Made by a program: the position numbers and the translations under genes. Of a stretch of 64,000 nt of DNA, positions 43,260 through 52,720 are shown piece after piece. Source of the DNA: CAYMWF01 sp964394085 [NCBI: uncultured Gemmatimonadota bacterium] (GTDB lineage Bacteria; GCA-2686955; CAYMWF01); the NCBI GenBank assembly GCA_964394085.1, contig CAYMWF010000002.1:1-64000 (forward strand), given 5' to 3'. Positions within the stretch are counted from its first letter, which is position 1; every line of letters starts with the position of its first letter. The notes beneath the pieces were generated by a model. That model worked only from the letters and a program-made list of their open reading frames with translations. It was not told the DNA's origin and made no database searches.

Positions 43260-44746
43260 GCGCTTTTTTTCTCCATAGAAATATCCCCTCCGTGCTCGCC
43301 AATATAAATCATTGCTTCAATTAGCGCTACAAAAATAAATGGGAGACTGTTGTAAAATGCCTGTTGACCCATGTTCTCCACGACCGAGCTTAGCAAGAGG
43401 ATAGAAAAAAGGCCCAGATAGAATCTCGAATAGTGTTCTGAACACCTATAAAAGCGTGAAAAACCTCGATACAGAGCAACACCCAGGAAAGTAATATATG
43501 CTATGCCTGTAGCCAAACCTCCCTCTGTCAGCACCATCAGCAATGTATTGTGTACATGGAGTTTTTCAAGATTTCCAGGAGCATTCGCGTACTGCTTAGT
43601 TCCCAACCCCGAAAAGGGGCGCTTAAAAAATTCCTCAAAGGCATAATGCATCTGGTCGATTCTGAAAGCCAGTGATGTTTTGTTAATGTCAACCACGAAC
43701 TCAACAACTAACTGGGCCAAACCCGAAATTATAATAACTGCCAGCAGAATACTGCCTATGGTCAGTATTCTTAAGAGATTTCTCCGAAGCAGGACGACTG
43801 TAAGGATGATCATAGCGGCCGCCCAGCCAATCCAGATCGATCTCGAAAATGATATAAATGTGTGGATTCCGAAATAGGCCCACATCAAGAAGAGTAAAGC
43901 TGGATGCGTTGTTGTATATCTATGGCGAGCAAGAAGAATATACATGCAGGTAATACTTATAGTCATGCATACATAGCCATAAACAGATGGATGATTCGAC
44001 ATCCCTGTGGGGCGGATGAACTGACGCCCGCCGATGTAAGCCCATTTTGAACTCAAGTTGCTGAAAGTTTTAGTAGTTCCCGTCAATTCATAGCCTAAGA
44101 ACTGCAGGGAACCGACAAGCGTCGTAGCGAAAGTCAAAAACAGGAATGCCCGGAAAAGAAACTTCATATCATCCTTATCGTGAAAAAATGATAGAAAGAA
44201 GATTGAATTCAGCAATCTTGTTCCGAAAAGTAGTCCCTGGTAGATAGCGGAATAGCCCAAATACTTGGTAAAAGTATAATCGGCCATCATCCAACAAAAA
44301 AATACAACGCACAAAGCCCAGTGTGATGGTGACCAGTGGATGCGAAGCCTTCCACCGTTCGAAACAGTTGCATACACAAAGAAGATCAGGAGGAAGGGCA
44401 GCGTCAGATGCAATCGAGTCGGATTGAATTGATATACGAAGATAACCATTAAAGCGGTCAAACGGTGAGCGCTGAACCACCGAGGAGTATAAGCCAATAC
44501 CCATGCGACCGGAAATGCGAAAAAGGCGAATAAAATACCGTATAGAAGCGGATACGTTTTTAAGATCGGCTTTTGAAACATCCGAAATTGGATCAGGATG
44601 GGAAGATAGGGGCTTAAGAGCAGTAGAGTAAACGTAATAAGTCCGATTACCGGCAACACCCTTCTGAAGAGGGTTTCTCTGCTGATAATTCCGGGTAACT
44701 GATTGTTGATGCCAAACATAAATCCGAACTTGTCCATCAGAAACAA
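43256..44746 (-). CDS. O-antigen ligase/polymerase family membrane protein (Wzy/WaaL)
   Basis: A 496-residue protein with about 12 membrane segments. The long periplasmic loop (about residues 340-420) contains FRIDQMHYAFEEFFKRPFSGLGTKQYANAPGNLEKLHVHNTLLMVLTEGGL, the pattern of the Wzy_C/O-antigen ligase family, in which a His after the loop is essential. It could polymerise repeat units (Wzy) or ligate them to a carrier (WaaL); the place next to Wzz favours polymerase. It overlaps the Wzz gene by four bases. Confidence 0.88.
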   Translation of the reverse strand: MFLMDKFGFMFGINNQLPGIISRETLFRRVLPVIGLITFTLLLLSPYLPILIQFRMFQKPILKTYPLLYGILFAFFAFPVAWVLAYTPRWFSAHRLTALMVIFVYQFNPTRLHLTLPFLLIFFVYATVSNGGRLRIHWSPSHWALCVVFFCWMMADYTFTKYLGYSAIYQGLLFGTRLLNSIFFLSFFHDKDDMKFLFRAFLFLTFATTLVGSLQFLGYELTGTTKTFSNLSSKWAYIGGRQFIRPTGMSNHPSVYGYVCMTISITCMYILLARHRYTTTHPALLFLMWAYFGIHTFISFSRSIWIGWAAAMIILTVVLLRRNLLRILTIGSILLAVIIISGLAQLVVEFVVDINKTSLAFRIDQMHYAFEEFFKRPFSGLGTKQYANAPGNLEKLHVHNTLLMVLTEGGLATGIAYITFLGVALYRGFSRFYRCSEHYSRFYLGLFSILLLSSVVENMGQQAFYNSLPFIFVALIEAMIYIGEHGGDISMEKKSA

Positions 44747-44780
44747 TTGAATCGAAAAATAATACTATCGGATAACTCTG

Positions 44781-45023
44781 TCAAGTGCATTGAGTTTCGA
44801 CTCCCGGACGCCGGGGAAAGTTCTGAATGCTCATTAGATTACTAATGTTAACCTCATGAAGCACGGCAATATGAAACTGGTTCATTTCAGGATAGTTCCG
44901 TATCTTGAGTTCGTGATACCCTGTAAATTGTATATCGTCATTGAATCCTGGGCCGCTGTAGGATGTATCCTTCCATATCGGGGCCTTAATATTTGATATA
45001 ACAAGCTGCGCCATAATACTCAT
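44781..45023 (-). CDS. orphan short ORF, doubtful
   Basis: An 80-codon frame in the 400-base gap between the polymerase and a glycosyltransferase. The composition is protein-like (IWKDTSYSGPGFNDDIQFTGYHELKIRNYPEMNQFHIAVLHE), but I recognise no family and no binding site stands before the ATG. It might be the remnant of a longer gene. The GC-rich repeat CCCGGCGTCCGGG lies inside its end. The rest of the gap up to 45150 shows nothing. Confidence 0.3.
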   Translation of the reverse strand: MSIMAQLVISNIKAPIWKDTSYSGPGFNDDIQFTGYHELKIRNYPEMNQFHIAVLHEVNISNLMSIQNFPRRPGVETQCT

Positions 45024-45150
45024 TATCGCAACTTGTTTCTTTATTTTAACATCAATTATCTATTCGACGATTCACATTTAATCTCTATTTACCATACATT
45101 AGGTTTATCTACGCGCGGTAAGTGACTCCATCATTATAAAACCATACTGT

Positions 45151-46404
45151 TCAGGAACATTGGTTAAACTCGGACCAGGCTTCAATAATAATTCTGTGTT
45201 CATCTTCCATCAGTTCATGCCAGTCATAGAGCGATGAACCCTCAATCCCTGCTTGTTGCATCGCTTTGATACGCTCAGGCTGAGCCGAAAGATGCTGCAG
45301 TAGTTCTGACAATGCGATGCAATCATACTTTATCGCAATCCCCGACTTATGTTTCTTAAGGATTCTGGCTGTTTCAGTTCGCTCTGTTCCGATAACCATC
45401 AGCCCAGCCGCCATATACTCAATTACCTTGTAAGGAAATGCGAACATCCTTAATCGATTAGGGGGAAAAAGCGCTAAACCTATATCAGCCTCGTTGAGAA
45501 TTCCGGGTATCGCGTCATGGGGAATTCCACCGGTATACACTGCATCTATATTACGTTCTTTAAGTAATGAAATCCTCCTTTTAAGTTGCTTTACATCCCG
45601 AGTGTCTCCATGGCCAGCAATCGTGATGGAAAAATCATCCGCGCCTTTTTTCAAGGAGTGATCAAGGGCATCCAGTACCATATCGAGACCAGAATACCTG
45701 AATGAGATATTCCCTGCGTACACGAGTTTGAGTTTGGTTCTCGAGTGAGGTTCCTTTTGTGGCGCATGCTTTCCAAACAAATGCGAATCGATGCCGTTCG
45801 GCACATGATAAACAGGCTTTCCAACCTGAATCCGTCTTAGCATAGATAAAAGTGAACCCGAACTTATTACGACTTCCGCTCGCTTCATTGTAAAATATTC
45901 ACCGTACATCATTATGATATTTCTAAATTTTCTTTCATACCATCCCGGAATATAATCGAAATCATCGTAGACGAGCATTTTTATCATCTTGAATTTCTTG
46001 AGAATGAGCCCGGCAAATGCTTCAACAGGACCCTGAGCAATGCAAATGTCAAAGGCCTGTCCATGTTTTTTTGTTGCTCTGAAACCCGAAAGAATAAAAG
46101 TAAGTGCATCAAACCATTCAACCAGAAATGTTACAAATCGAGCATTAATCCCAAGAGGAATATTCCACAACGGATTCATTTCATTCAATTGGATGCCGTT
46201 ACGCGTATAGTCACGCCATGAAATTGTAAACATAGATCTCAGTGCAATATCAATTCGTCGATTTCTCTCGGTTTTCTTATACACCAAAGTAGTGGGACCC
46301 AGTTTCTGCGCACCTACAATTTCGCCGATTTTCATGATGCGTTGATTGGGTTCAAAGCTTAAATCAAGCACGGACAAAATAAGAACACTTGTTTCACCAT
46401 CCAT
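45151..46404 (-). CDS. glycosyltransferase, GT4-like
   Basis: A GT-B glycosyltransferase of 417 residues. The C-terminal domain shows KLKLVYAGNISFRYSGLDMVLDAL, the stretch DAVYTGGIPHDAIPGILNEADIGLALFPP and FPYKVIEYMAAGLMVIGTE, with the Glu of the donor site. The N-terminal domain binds the acceptor (AQGPVEAFAGLILKKF). The start ATG 46404 overlaps the upstream gene by 11 bases; the longer frame to 46506 would run inside that gene. It is one of three GT4 genes in series and probably adds one sugar of the repeat unit. Confidence 0.85.
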   Translation of the reverse strand: MDGETSVLILSVLDLSFEPNQRIMKIGEIVGAQKLGPTTLVYKKTERNRRIDIALRSMFTISWRDYTRNGIQLNEMNPLWNIPLGINARFVTFLVEWFDALTFILSGFRATKKHGQAFDICIAQGPVEAFAGLILKKFKMIKMLVYDDFDYIPGWYERKFRNIIMMYGEYFTMKRAEVVISSGSLLSMLRRIQVGKPVYHVPNGIDSHLFGKHAPQKEPHSRTKLKLVYAGNISFRYSGLDMVLDALDHSLKKGADDFSITIAGHGDTRDVKQLKRRISLLKERNIDAVYTGGIPHDAIPGILNEADIGLALFPPNRLRMFAFPYKVIEYMAAGLMVIGTERTETARILKKHKSGIAIKYDCIALSELLQHLSAQPERIKAMQQAGIEGSSLYDWHELMEDEHRIIIEAWSEFNQCS

Positions 46405-47524
46405 GATTAACCACCCGCTCATAGACTGACAGCGTTTCCTCCGCCGTACGACGCCAGGAAAAAAACGAGGATCTTTCAAAACCTCGCTCTGATAATTCAG
46501 AGGCAAGGGACGGAGTTGTCAGTACTCTGAGCATGGCGTCGGCGAGAGCCTGGATATTCTCCGGTTCAACTAGCAATGCTGCTGGAGGGTTTCCGGCAAT
46601 CTCGGGAATCGATGAAATATTCGAAGCTATTGCAGGAGTACCGGATGCCATGGCTTCGAGCAACGGAATCCCGAACCCTTCATATTTTGTGGGAAATACA
46701 AACAGGTCTGCTGCATTGTAATAAGCCGGCAACTTTATTTCAGGAACATAGCTTTTGAAAACAACTCGATCTGCTATGTTCAGCCGACGCACGGTTTTTT
46801 CAACTTGTTCGGCTCCCCAACCGGGTTTCCCTACAAGGACTATCCGATGGGGTATCGAATCGGAAATTATGTGGAATGCTTCCAGAAGCAGAGGGATGTT
46901 TTTTCTGGGTTCGATAGTACCCACGTGAAGTACGAATGGAAAGTCGAGAGCCTCCGTCTTCCTGAATTCATCGAGATTCGTTTTATCAGGTTTATAGTCT
47001 GGGCCTACACCGCAAAACACAACTGTAATTCTGTCGATGGAAATATCGAAATGTACCATAAGATCAGAAGCAGTACTCTCGGATATCGTTATGAAGTGAT
47101 TTGTTCTGTGCAGTGCGTCCGAGATATTCTGCAGTGAACCTGTTGCACCATTTCTACATATGGACGGCATCAACTCGGGTATGAGATCATGAACCGTCAT
47201 AATGACCGAATAATTCCGGAACCTGTGAGGAACACCGAAGGCTGAAAGAAAATGCAGAATATCGATTCCTCTGTTTCTTAAAAAACGAATCCTTCTGAAC
47301 GAATGCAATTGTCTTATCCCGGTTGCAGCTGGAAACGGAACAACTGGAAATGAATCAAACGGTTCTAAAGGTGTCTCCGGATCCTGGTACAATTCCAATT
47401 CAAGACGATCAGGAAACTCCCGAGAAAGATTATTCAACAGCTCCCAAGCGTGCGTCTCGATTCCGGGTAATCCATCCCCATAGTCGAGAATATCGATAGG
47501 ATACCCAACTTTGAACCGGGTCAT
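46394..47524 (-). CDS. glycosyltransferase family 4
   Basis: A typical GT4 of 376 residues. It carries the acceptor domain motif VMTVHDLIPELMPS, then HVGTIEPRKNIPLLLEAF, the stretch YVPEIKLPAYYNAADLFVFPTKYEGFGIPLLEAMASGTPAI with the EX7E donor motif, and a C-terminal helix (SSFFSWRRTAEETLSVYE). It transfers a sugar from a nucleotide donor to the growing lipid-linked repeat in the cytoplasm. About 100 bases separate it from the next GT4 gene upstream. Confidence 0.93.
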   Translation of the reverse strand: MTRFKVGYPIDILDYGDGLPGIETHAWELLNNLSREFPDRLELELYQDPETPLEPFDSFPVVPFPAATGIRQLHSFRRIRFLRNRGIDILHFLSAFGVPHRFRNYSVIMTVHDLIPELMPSICRNGATGSLQNISDALHRTNHFITISESTASDLMVHFDISIDRITVVFCGVGPDYKPDKTNLDEFRKTEALDFPFVLHVGTIEPRKNIPLLLEAFHIISDSIPHRIVLVGKPGWGAEQVEKTVRRLNIADRVVFKSYVPEIKLPAYYNAADLFVFPTKYEGFGIPLLEAMASGTPAIASNISSIPEIAGNPPAALLVEPENIQALADAMLRVLTTPSLASELSERGFERSSFFSWRRTAEETLSVYERVVNHGW

Positions 47525-47627
47525 AGGCGAGTCCTCTTAAACAGGTAACATACTCTCGGAGAATCCTTACAGGGAACAAACGGTTAGTTCCTGTGGTAAA
47601 CACACTGCAGGCACCCGGCCGGCAGAC

Positions 47628-48770
47628 CTATCCAGCCAGGTTGTTATAGACATCAACAATCCCGTCAACAACGTTCTTCCATTGGAATTTTTTTGCCTGG
47701 ATTACAGCCGCTGCTTCCAACTTAGCTTTAATTTCCCCATCAAACAGTACGCGGTTCAGTGCTTCCGTCATTGCCTCCGCAGACTTCGGGTCAAACAAGA
47801 TGCCACCATCACCTACAATAAAAGGATTGGATGCAACTGAACCGGCTAGGACCGGGGTTCCGCATCCCATAGCTTCTACTAGAGGTAAACCGAAACCTTC
47901 CCAGAGTGATGGAAAAACAAAACATTCTGCAGCAGAATACAATGCCGGAAGATCAGCAGATTCAACATATCCCGGCAACCGGATATCACCTTTGTATCTG
48001 GAACCGTTCGTTTCCGCGATTACCTCTTCGGAGCCGTAATCGGATTTACCGGCCAAGAGCAGGACATGGGGGCAGCCGGTTTCGTCCTTTAGAATTTCGA
48101 ACGCTCTGATCAGGGTCGTTATATTTTTCCATGGAGCGAGCAATCCTACATAAAGTATGTAGGGTCTGGAATCGGGGATGTACTTTTTAACGATAACTGA
48201 CGCATCGTCCTGGGAAACAGGTATGAAACGCTCATGATCGATAGCGGCGCCGACATTTACTACTTTATCTTCATGGACATTCAGGTAATTGACAATATCA
48301 GATTTCGAAGCTTCGGAGATGGTAACGATTTTGTCAGCTCTGTGAGCTACGCGCTTAAGATGATGGTCAAGAAAATACTGCCAATCAGGGTGAAGAGCAT
48401 GCGGAAACCTGACGTGGTACATATCGTAGATGTTCAGAACGGTTTTTGCTTTTATCGCAGCAGGTACAAAATATCGAACACCATGAAATATATCATGTTT
48501 CCCTAGCAGCAGCTCAATCGGAATATTCATATCGACGAGTAACCTGTCCACCAGTCGGGTTGGAATGCGTAATACTTTTTTCTCTACACCTGGAACTGTA
48601 GCCTTATTGATTCTTTCAGAGTATCTGGATCTTGTGACGTTGAAAAATTGGACCAACCGATGAGATTTCAAATGCTTCGATAGCACTTCAATGAAATTAT
48701 AAGTCCAGTTGTTGATTCCCGTACCTTCCGGATTCAGAAATAACCACCTGGAATCTATTATGATTTTCAT
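47628..48770 (-). CDS. glycosyltransferase family 4
   Basis: A GT4 of 380 residues beginning MKIIIDSRWLFLNPEGTGINNW, the usual N-terminal Gly-rich pattern. It has YILYVGLLAPWKNITTLIRAF, LPGYVESADLPALYSAAECFVFPSLWEGFGLPLVEAMGCGTPVLAG (EX7E motif) and FQWKNVVDGIVDVY at the end. The ATG at 48770 is chosen because the preceding 40 codons (to 48890) overlap the oxidoreductase and look non-coding. It probably adds a sugar to the repeat unit. Confidence 0.92.
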   Translation of the reverse strand: MKIIIDSRWLFLNPEGTGINNWTYNFIEVLSKHLKSHRLVQFFNVTRSRYSERINKATVPGVEKKVLRIPTRLVDRLLVDMNIPIELLLGKHDIFHGVRYFVPAAIKAKTVLNIYDMYHVRFPHALHPDWQYFLDHHLKRVAHRADKIVTISEASKSDIVNYLNVHEDKVVNVGAAIDHERFIPVSQDDASVIVKKYIPDSRPYILYVGLLAPWKNITTLIRAFEILKDETGCPHVLLLAGKSDYGSEEVIAETNGSRYKGDIRLPGYVESADLPALYSAAECFVFPSLWEGFGLPLVEAMGCGTPVLAGSVASNPFIVGDGGILFDPKSAEAMTEALNRVLFDGEIKAKLEAAAVIQAKKFQWKNVVDGIVDVYNNLAG

Positions 48771-48840
48771 GATATTTTCAGGCGCCGTTTCAATATGGTG
48801 ATTTTCGGGTAATCCTGCGGCTGGTTGCTCTTCTTCTATC

Positions 48841-50190
48841 TCAGCAAGAATTAAAAACCACCTCTTCCCCGATTGAGAAGATGCGCTCAACGAGCTCCAT
48901 GCCCTGCATGACAGAATGATCCATGTTCCCTATTTCGTATTTCCAGGACCCGAACCGACCTCTTGAAAACAACTGATTCTTTTCTAATAATTCGTGGATT
49001 CTCCCGATGTCACGGTTTCGACCCATGAAAGGGACTGGTAGAGAATATGGAATATCCGCTACCCAGGTCGACACGATACGCTCTCTGTCATCAGATTCTA
49101 GAAATGCCGCATCAATCAAACCTTCAACAGTTTCATCAAGGATACTACCAACATTGTAGGATGTCCGTTCGCTGGTTGAAATCTCGCAAAGCAAAGAAAA
49201 ATAGCGATCACCCGGGGTGTTGTTAGGTGAGTAATTGGATAGGTATGTTACCCTGTAGAAAGGGTGTTTATTTTGCGGAAAATATGTCCAGTTCTTATTA
49301 CTTGGACACGGTCTTTTTATCCCAATCCCTGTCATAATCCCCTGATTGGTCAGAAAATTTTTTCCGCGTTTAACCAGCGATTCAGGGGGACGGTCGATAA
49401 TCTTTATCAGTTCCGGTAACGGAATTGTCGAAATTAGAATATCATAATTATATTTAGCTCTGTCAGCCAGAACCAGTTCCTTTTTTCTTATATCGATCTT
49501 TTCAATGGCTCTCCCATATTCGATATTCGAATCTAAAACTGAAGCCATCTTAGTGAAAAGACCTCCGGTTCCGCCGTTTAATGGATAGCTGAATTCTCTG
49601 TTCGGCCCCCAATTAGAGTCTTCCTTTCTGTAAATAATATTTTCAATTACCTTTCGGATATCAACAGTGGTGACGCGTTCCGCAATCCATCCCGCATCCA
49701 TTCCCTTGAGATCCACCGCCCAGACCTTTTCATTGTATGGAATCATAAAATGCTCAGCGATTCCTTTACCAAATACCGTATTCACCCATGTCAAGAAATT
49801 AGTACGATCAGGTTCGACATCCTGAATGCCCAAGAGGCCCTCGACGCATTCCAAGACAACCTGTTCTTGGAGAAAATGAAAGTTGCTTTGAAAAGGATAC
49901 TTTATGAATCTATCATAGATCCTTACCCAGCTTTCTCTTGCATGCTTGACAATCTCGTCTCCCAGAAGCTCGGAAACCAGCGAATTGAATCTATCAATCG
50001 ATGAAAAGATAATATGACCGCCATAATCCCAAACGAATCCGGATGAATCCACGACACTGGCGGAGAGACCTCCCGGCTGGTTTTCTTTCTCAAAGAGCCG
50101 CCAGTTTCTGTACCCAAGCTTTTCGAGTCTCCAGGCCGCACCGAGTCCCGTCGGACCGGCGCCCAGGATGAGGATTTTCTTATCCATCAT
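48841..50190 (-). CDS. FAD-dependent oxidoreductase, protoporphyrinogen-oxidase/UDP-galactopyranose-mutase-like
   Basis: A 449-residue flavoprotein with an N-terminal dinucleotide fold (KILILGAGPTGLGAAWRLEKLGY, then FEKENQPGGLSAS). Signature stretches are DRFIKYPFQSNFHFL and GIAEHFMIPYNEKVWAVDL, seen in UDP-galactopyranose-mutase-like amine oxidoreductases that accompany polysaccharide clusters. It may modify a nucleotide sugar or lipid-linked sugar; the substrate is not known. It starts at ATG 50190 (or the next codon, with GGAGG six bases upstream), overlapping the flippase stop by four bases. Confidence 0.85.
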   Translation of the reverse strand: MMDKKILILGAGPTGLGAAWRLEKLGYRNWRLFEKENQPGGLSASVVDSSGFVWDYGGHIIFSSIDRFNSLVSELLGDEIVKHARESWVRIYDRFIKYPFQSNFHFLQEQVVLECVEGLLGIQDVEPDRTNFLTWVNTVFGKGIAEHFMIPYNEKVWAVDLKGMDAGWIAERVTTVDIRKVIENIIYRKEDSNWGPNREFSYPLNGGTGGLFTKMASVLDSNIEYGRAIEKIDIRKKELVLADRAKYNYDILISTIPLPELIKIIDRPPESLVKRGKNFLTNQGIMTGIGIKRPCPSNKNWTYFPQNKHPFYRVTYLSNYSPNNTPGDRYFSLLCEISTSERTSYNVGSILDETVEGLIDAAFLESDDRERIVSTWVADIPYSLPVPFMGRNRDIGRIHELLEKNQLFSRGRFGSWKYEIGNMDHSVMQGMELVERIFSIGEEVVFNSC

Positions 50191-51752
50191 CTCCCTCCAA
50201 ATCCAAAAACCCGTTGAAGAACAGTTTTTATCTGTTCCTTCTCGGCTTCAGTGACTACTCCAAGTACAAACAAGGAAATATAATAGACTAGGATAGATAA
50301 TATTATTGATACAATCCCCAGTATACCTGCCTCGGTCAGTCTCAAAACAGACAGAATATGACTGATCAGATGATAGAATGCCAGCATGATCAGTGCCGAC
50401 ACGATCAGGAATGGGTTCACAGGCGGAAAAAGTCTGCCTTCCCGGTTGAATGTTCGTTTCACTAACAGCAATTTCACTAACATGAGAAAAGACACGGAGG
50501 CCAGTGTTGCCCAGGCTGCACCGATGAATGAGTACGAGGGGATCAATACTGAATTTAAAATCGCGTTGAGCGCAATCGCCATGAAGCTTAATATTATCAG
50601 TATCGACGCCCCACCAGCCCTCGTCACGTACTTGCTGTTAAATAGAACAGGGAGAATAACTACATTTAAACTGTTTATGGCATAAGTTCCCGCCTGAATC
50701 TTCATCGCAAAAGACGAGGGCGCATATTTCTCCGTAAAGAAAAGTACCAGGATCTTTTCGGCTCCAAAAAAGACTGCAAAAAAAAGCGGTATTGCATAAA
50801 AAGTAATAACCAATCTGAACAGCTGGTGGAAAGTACGTATAACCAAGCCGAAGTTTTTTTCAAAGTTACGCGATATTACAGGATAAATAACCGTTCTGAC
50901 GCTTTCGAGCATCATCGCAATCGAATCGAACAGTCTAAAAGGAATTGTGTAGTATGCCACTGCGCTCATTGAGAGGGGGATTTCAGAAAGTCCGACAAGG
51001 TCGAGGTCTAGACGCCTACCCCCCGGGATTAAGGAAAGCATGAACTGGTCAATACGGGAATTGATGACAATCAGGAAAGCCAGAATTCCAAAAGGCAACG
51101 TGCGCTTTATTAGCCCTATTGCAAATTCTTTCTCGACAAAGGGTCGTATCGGGAAAAAATGGCGTTTAAACAATTGGTAATAAACTGTTATCGCGACAAC
51201 TGCCGAAACCACCTGGAGGAGAAAAATGAATGGAAGTCCGTTATCTCCTTCTGCCACCAGAAGCAAAATGGCAAATAAATTGAAAAAGAATGATAAAAAA
51301 GTACCAAGGAGAGCAGGCCCCCACATTTTCTCATGTGCGATAAACATGGCGCTCATCGTGTCAATCAATGGGTTTAAAATGATTGTTGCGGCCACGATGA
51401 ACAAGAACCTGGTCACATCGGGTTCATAGTTCAGAACATTGCCGACCATAATCAGATAAATTATCAAACCAATTAAAGCAAAACTCAACCGGATGGTGAG
51501 GATGTTTAAGAATATAAATCTGGCTCTCTCCTTGTTTTTCGAGATTTCCTTGATGCTCATCGGTTGGAATCCCAAGTTCGCCAGCAATGTAAAGATGAAA
51601 GCAACGGTATTCACCGTACCGAACTTTCCAAAGCTCGCTTCGGACAGCTTCTGAGCAGCTATTAGCAGAAACGCGAAATTCAGCAGTTTAATCAGAATAT
51701 TCGAAATCAGAATATATAATGTATTTCTGACGATTCGCTGAGCAAGGCTCAT
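50187..51752 (-). CDS. polysaccharide flippase (Wzx-like)
   Basis: A 521-residue membrane protein of the polysaccharide transporter/MOP superfamily with about 14 membrane segments. It starts SLAQRIVRNTLYILISNILIKLLNF and has LSEASFGKFGTVNTVAFIFTLLANLG and FGAEKILVLFFTEKYAPSS, features of Wzx-type translocases that flip lipid-linked repeat units across the inner membrane. The ATG at 51752 overlaps the GT2 stop by four bases (ATGA); the open frame continues to 52094 but overlaps that gene. Confidence 0.9.
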   Translation of the reverse strand: MSLAQRIVRNTLYILISNILIKLLNFAFLLIAAQKLSEASFGKFGTVNTVAFIFTLLANLGFQPMSIKEISKNKERARFIFLNILTIRLSFALIGLIIYLIMVGNVLNYEPDVTRFLFIVAATIILNPLIDTMSAMFIAHEKMWGPALLGTFLSFFFNLFAILLLVAEGDNGLPFIFLLQVVSAVVAITVYYQLFKRHFFPIRPFVEKEFAIGLIKRTLPFGILAFLIVINSRIDQFMLSLIPGGRRLDLDLVGLSEIPLSMSAVAYYTIPFRLFDSIAMMLESVRTVIYPVISRNFEKNFGLVIRTFHQLFRLVITFYAIPLFFAVFFGAEKILVLFFTEKYAPSSFAMKIQAGTYAINSLNVVILPVLFNSKYVTRAGGASILIILSFMAIALNAILNSVLIPSYSFIGAAWATLASVSFLMLVKLLLVKRTFNREGRLFPPVNPFLIVSALIMLAFYHLISHILSVLRLTEAGILGIVSIILSILVYYISLFVLGVVTEAEKEQIKTVLQRVFGFGGR

Positions 51753-52699
51753 TCGATTCCGCCTCCGAAAATCATAAGCTGTTCCAACACGTGGAGGGAG
51801 CAGGTTCTGTTCCGCTGTATTTCTTTTCGTTTTCGGAGGAGGGCAGGTAGTTTCTTGAGGGCATCTAATCGTCCCAGAAGGGCGGATAAAGGGTGGTCGG
51901 TCAAGAATAATGAAAGGAAAAATGTAGAAACCAGTTCCGGAAGGTGACGTTTCATTATTCCTCCGGGATAGTCCTTGATAAATGTAAAGATCGCGTTTCT
52001 GTTTGTCCTCCTGATGAAGTCTTTGCTCCCTGGTTCTGAAGAGGCTGATCCGATATGATATGAAACTGCGGGAGGCACATAAGCACCGCGCCAATCAGCA
52101 AGCCTCAGTCTGAGGCAAAGGTCCGTGTCTTCCCCATGCGCGAAATACTGTTCATCATAAGATCCAACTTCATCTAAAGCTGCTTTCCTGAAGAGGGACG
52201 CGGCTGTGCAGATTGCCAGAACCTCTCTCGGCTCCTCGTATTGGCCGATATCTTCTTCATCTTTTCCGATGTTATATGGTAGAGCGTCTATGCCATAATG
52301 ATCGCCGACCGCATATATGATTTTGGTATCCTCTGACCAGATTATCTTGCCTCCAGCAAAACCGAGAGAAGGGTTCGCATCCATAACTTCAACAAGATTA
52401 CCAAGCCATGACGGATCGGCGATGACGTCATTTGAATAAAAAGCGATGTATTCCGAGTCCGCTGCTTTCAGCCCGATATTCGCCGCTGGTGCATAACCCG
52501 TGTTTTCAGGCAGAAGTAAAGTATCCACCGAAGGATAATTCTCATTCAACCAAACCATGCTGTCATCTTGAGAGCCGTTGTCTACAACGAGTATCCTGAA
52601 CGATGTATAATCCTGGTTCAGAAGCGATGGGATAGACTTCTCAAGCAAGTATCGCCTGTTCCAGTGCGGAATGACAAATGTAACGCGTGGTTTACCCAT
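51749..52699 (-). CDS. glycosyltransferase family 2
   Basis: A GT-A glycosyltransferase of 316 residues. The N-terminus is typical (VTFVIPHWNRRYLLEKSIPSLLNQ, VVDNGSQDDS), followed by LPENTGYAPAANIGLK, the metal-binding SND in YSNDVIADPSWL, and an EDTDLCLRL motif with the catalytic Asp. Similar proteins make rhamnosyl or other transfers in O-antigen synthesis. The C-terminal 60 residues are basic and may bind the membrane. It lies 21 bases behind the phosphodiesterase-like gene and overlaps the flippase gene by four bases. Confidence 0.92.
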   Translation of the reverse strand: MGKPRVTFVIPHWNRRYLLEKSIPSLLNQDYTSFRILVVDNGSQDDSMVWLNENYPSVDTLLLPENTGYAPAANIGLKAADSEYIAFYSNDVIADPSWLGNLVEVMDANPSLGFAGGKIIWSEDTKIIYAVGDHYGIDALPYNIGKDEEDIGQYEEPREVLAICTAASLFRKAALDEVGSYDEQYFAHGEDTDLCLRLRLADWRGAYVPPAVSYHIGSASSEPGSKDFIRRTNRNAIFTFIKDYPGGIMKRHLPELVSTFFLSLFLTDHPLSALLGRLDALKKLPALLRKRKEIQRNRTCSLHVLEQLMIFGGGIE

Positions 52700-52720
52700 G
52701 TTTTCAGGTTACCCGGATGA

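Noticed and set aside
48771-48890. N-terminal extension of the glycosyltransferase at 47628
   Set aside because: These 40 codons overlap the oxidoreductase end and have non-coding composition; the GT4 start pattern begins at 48770.
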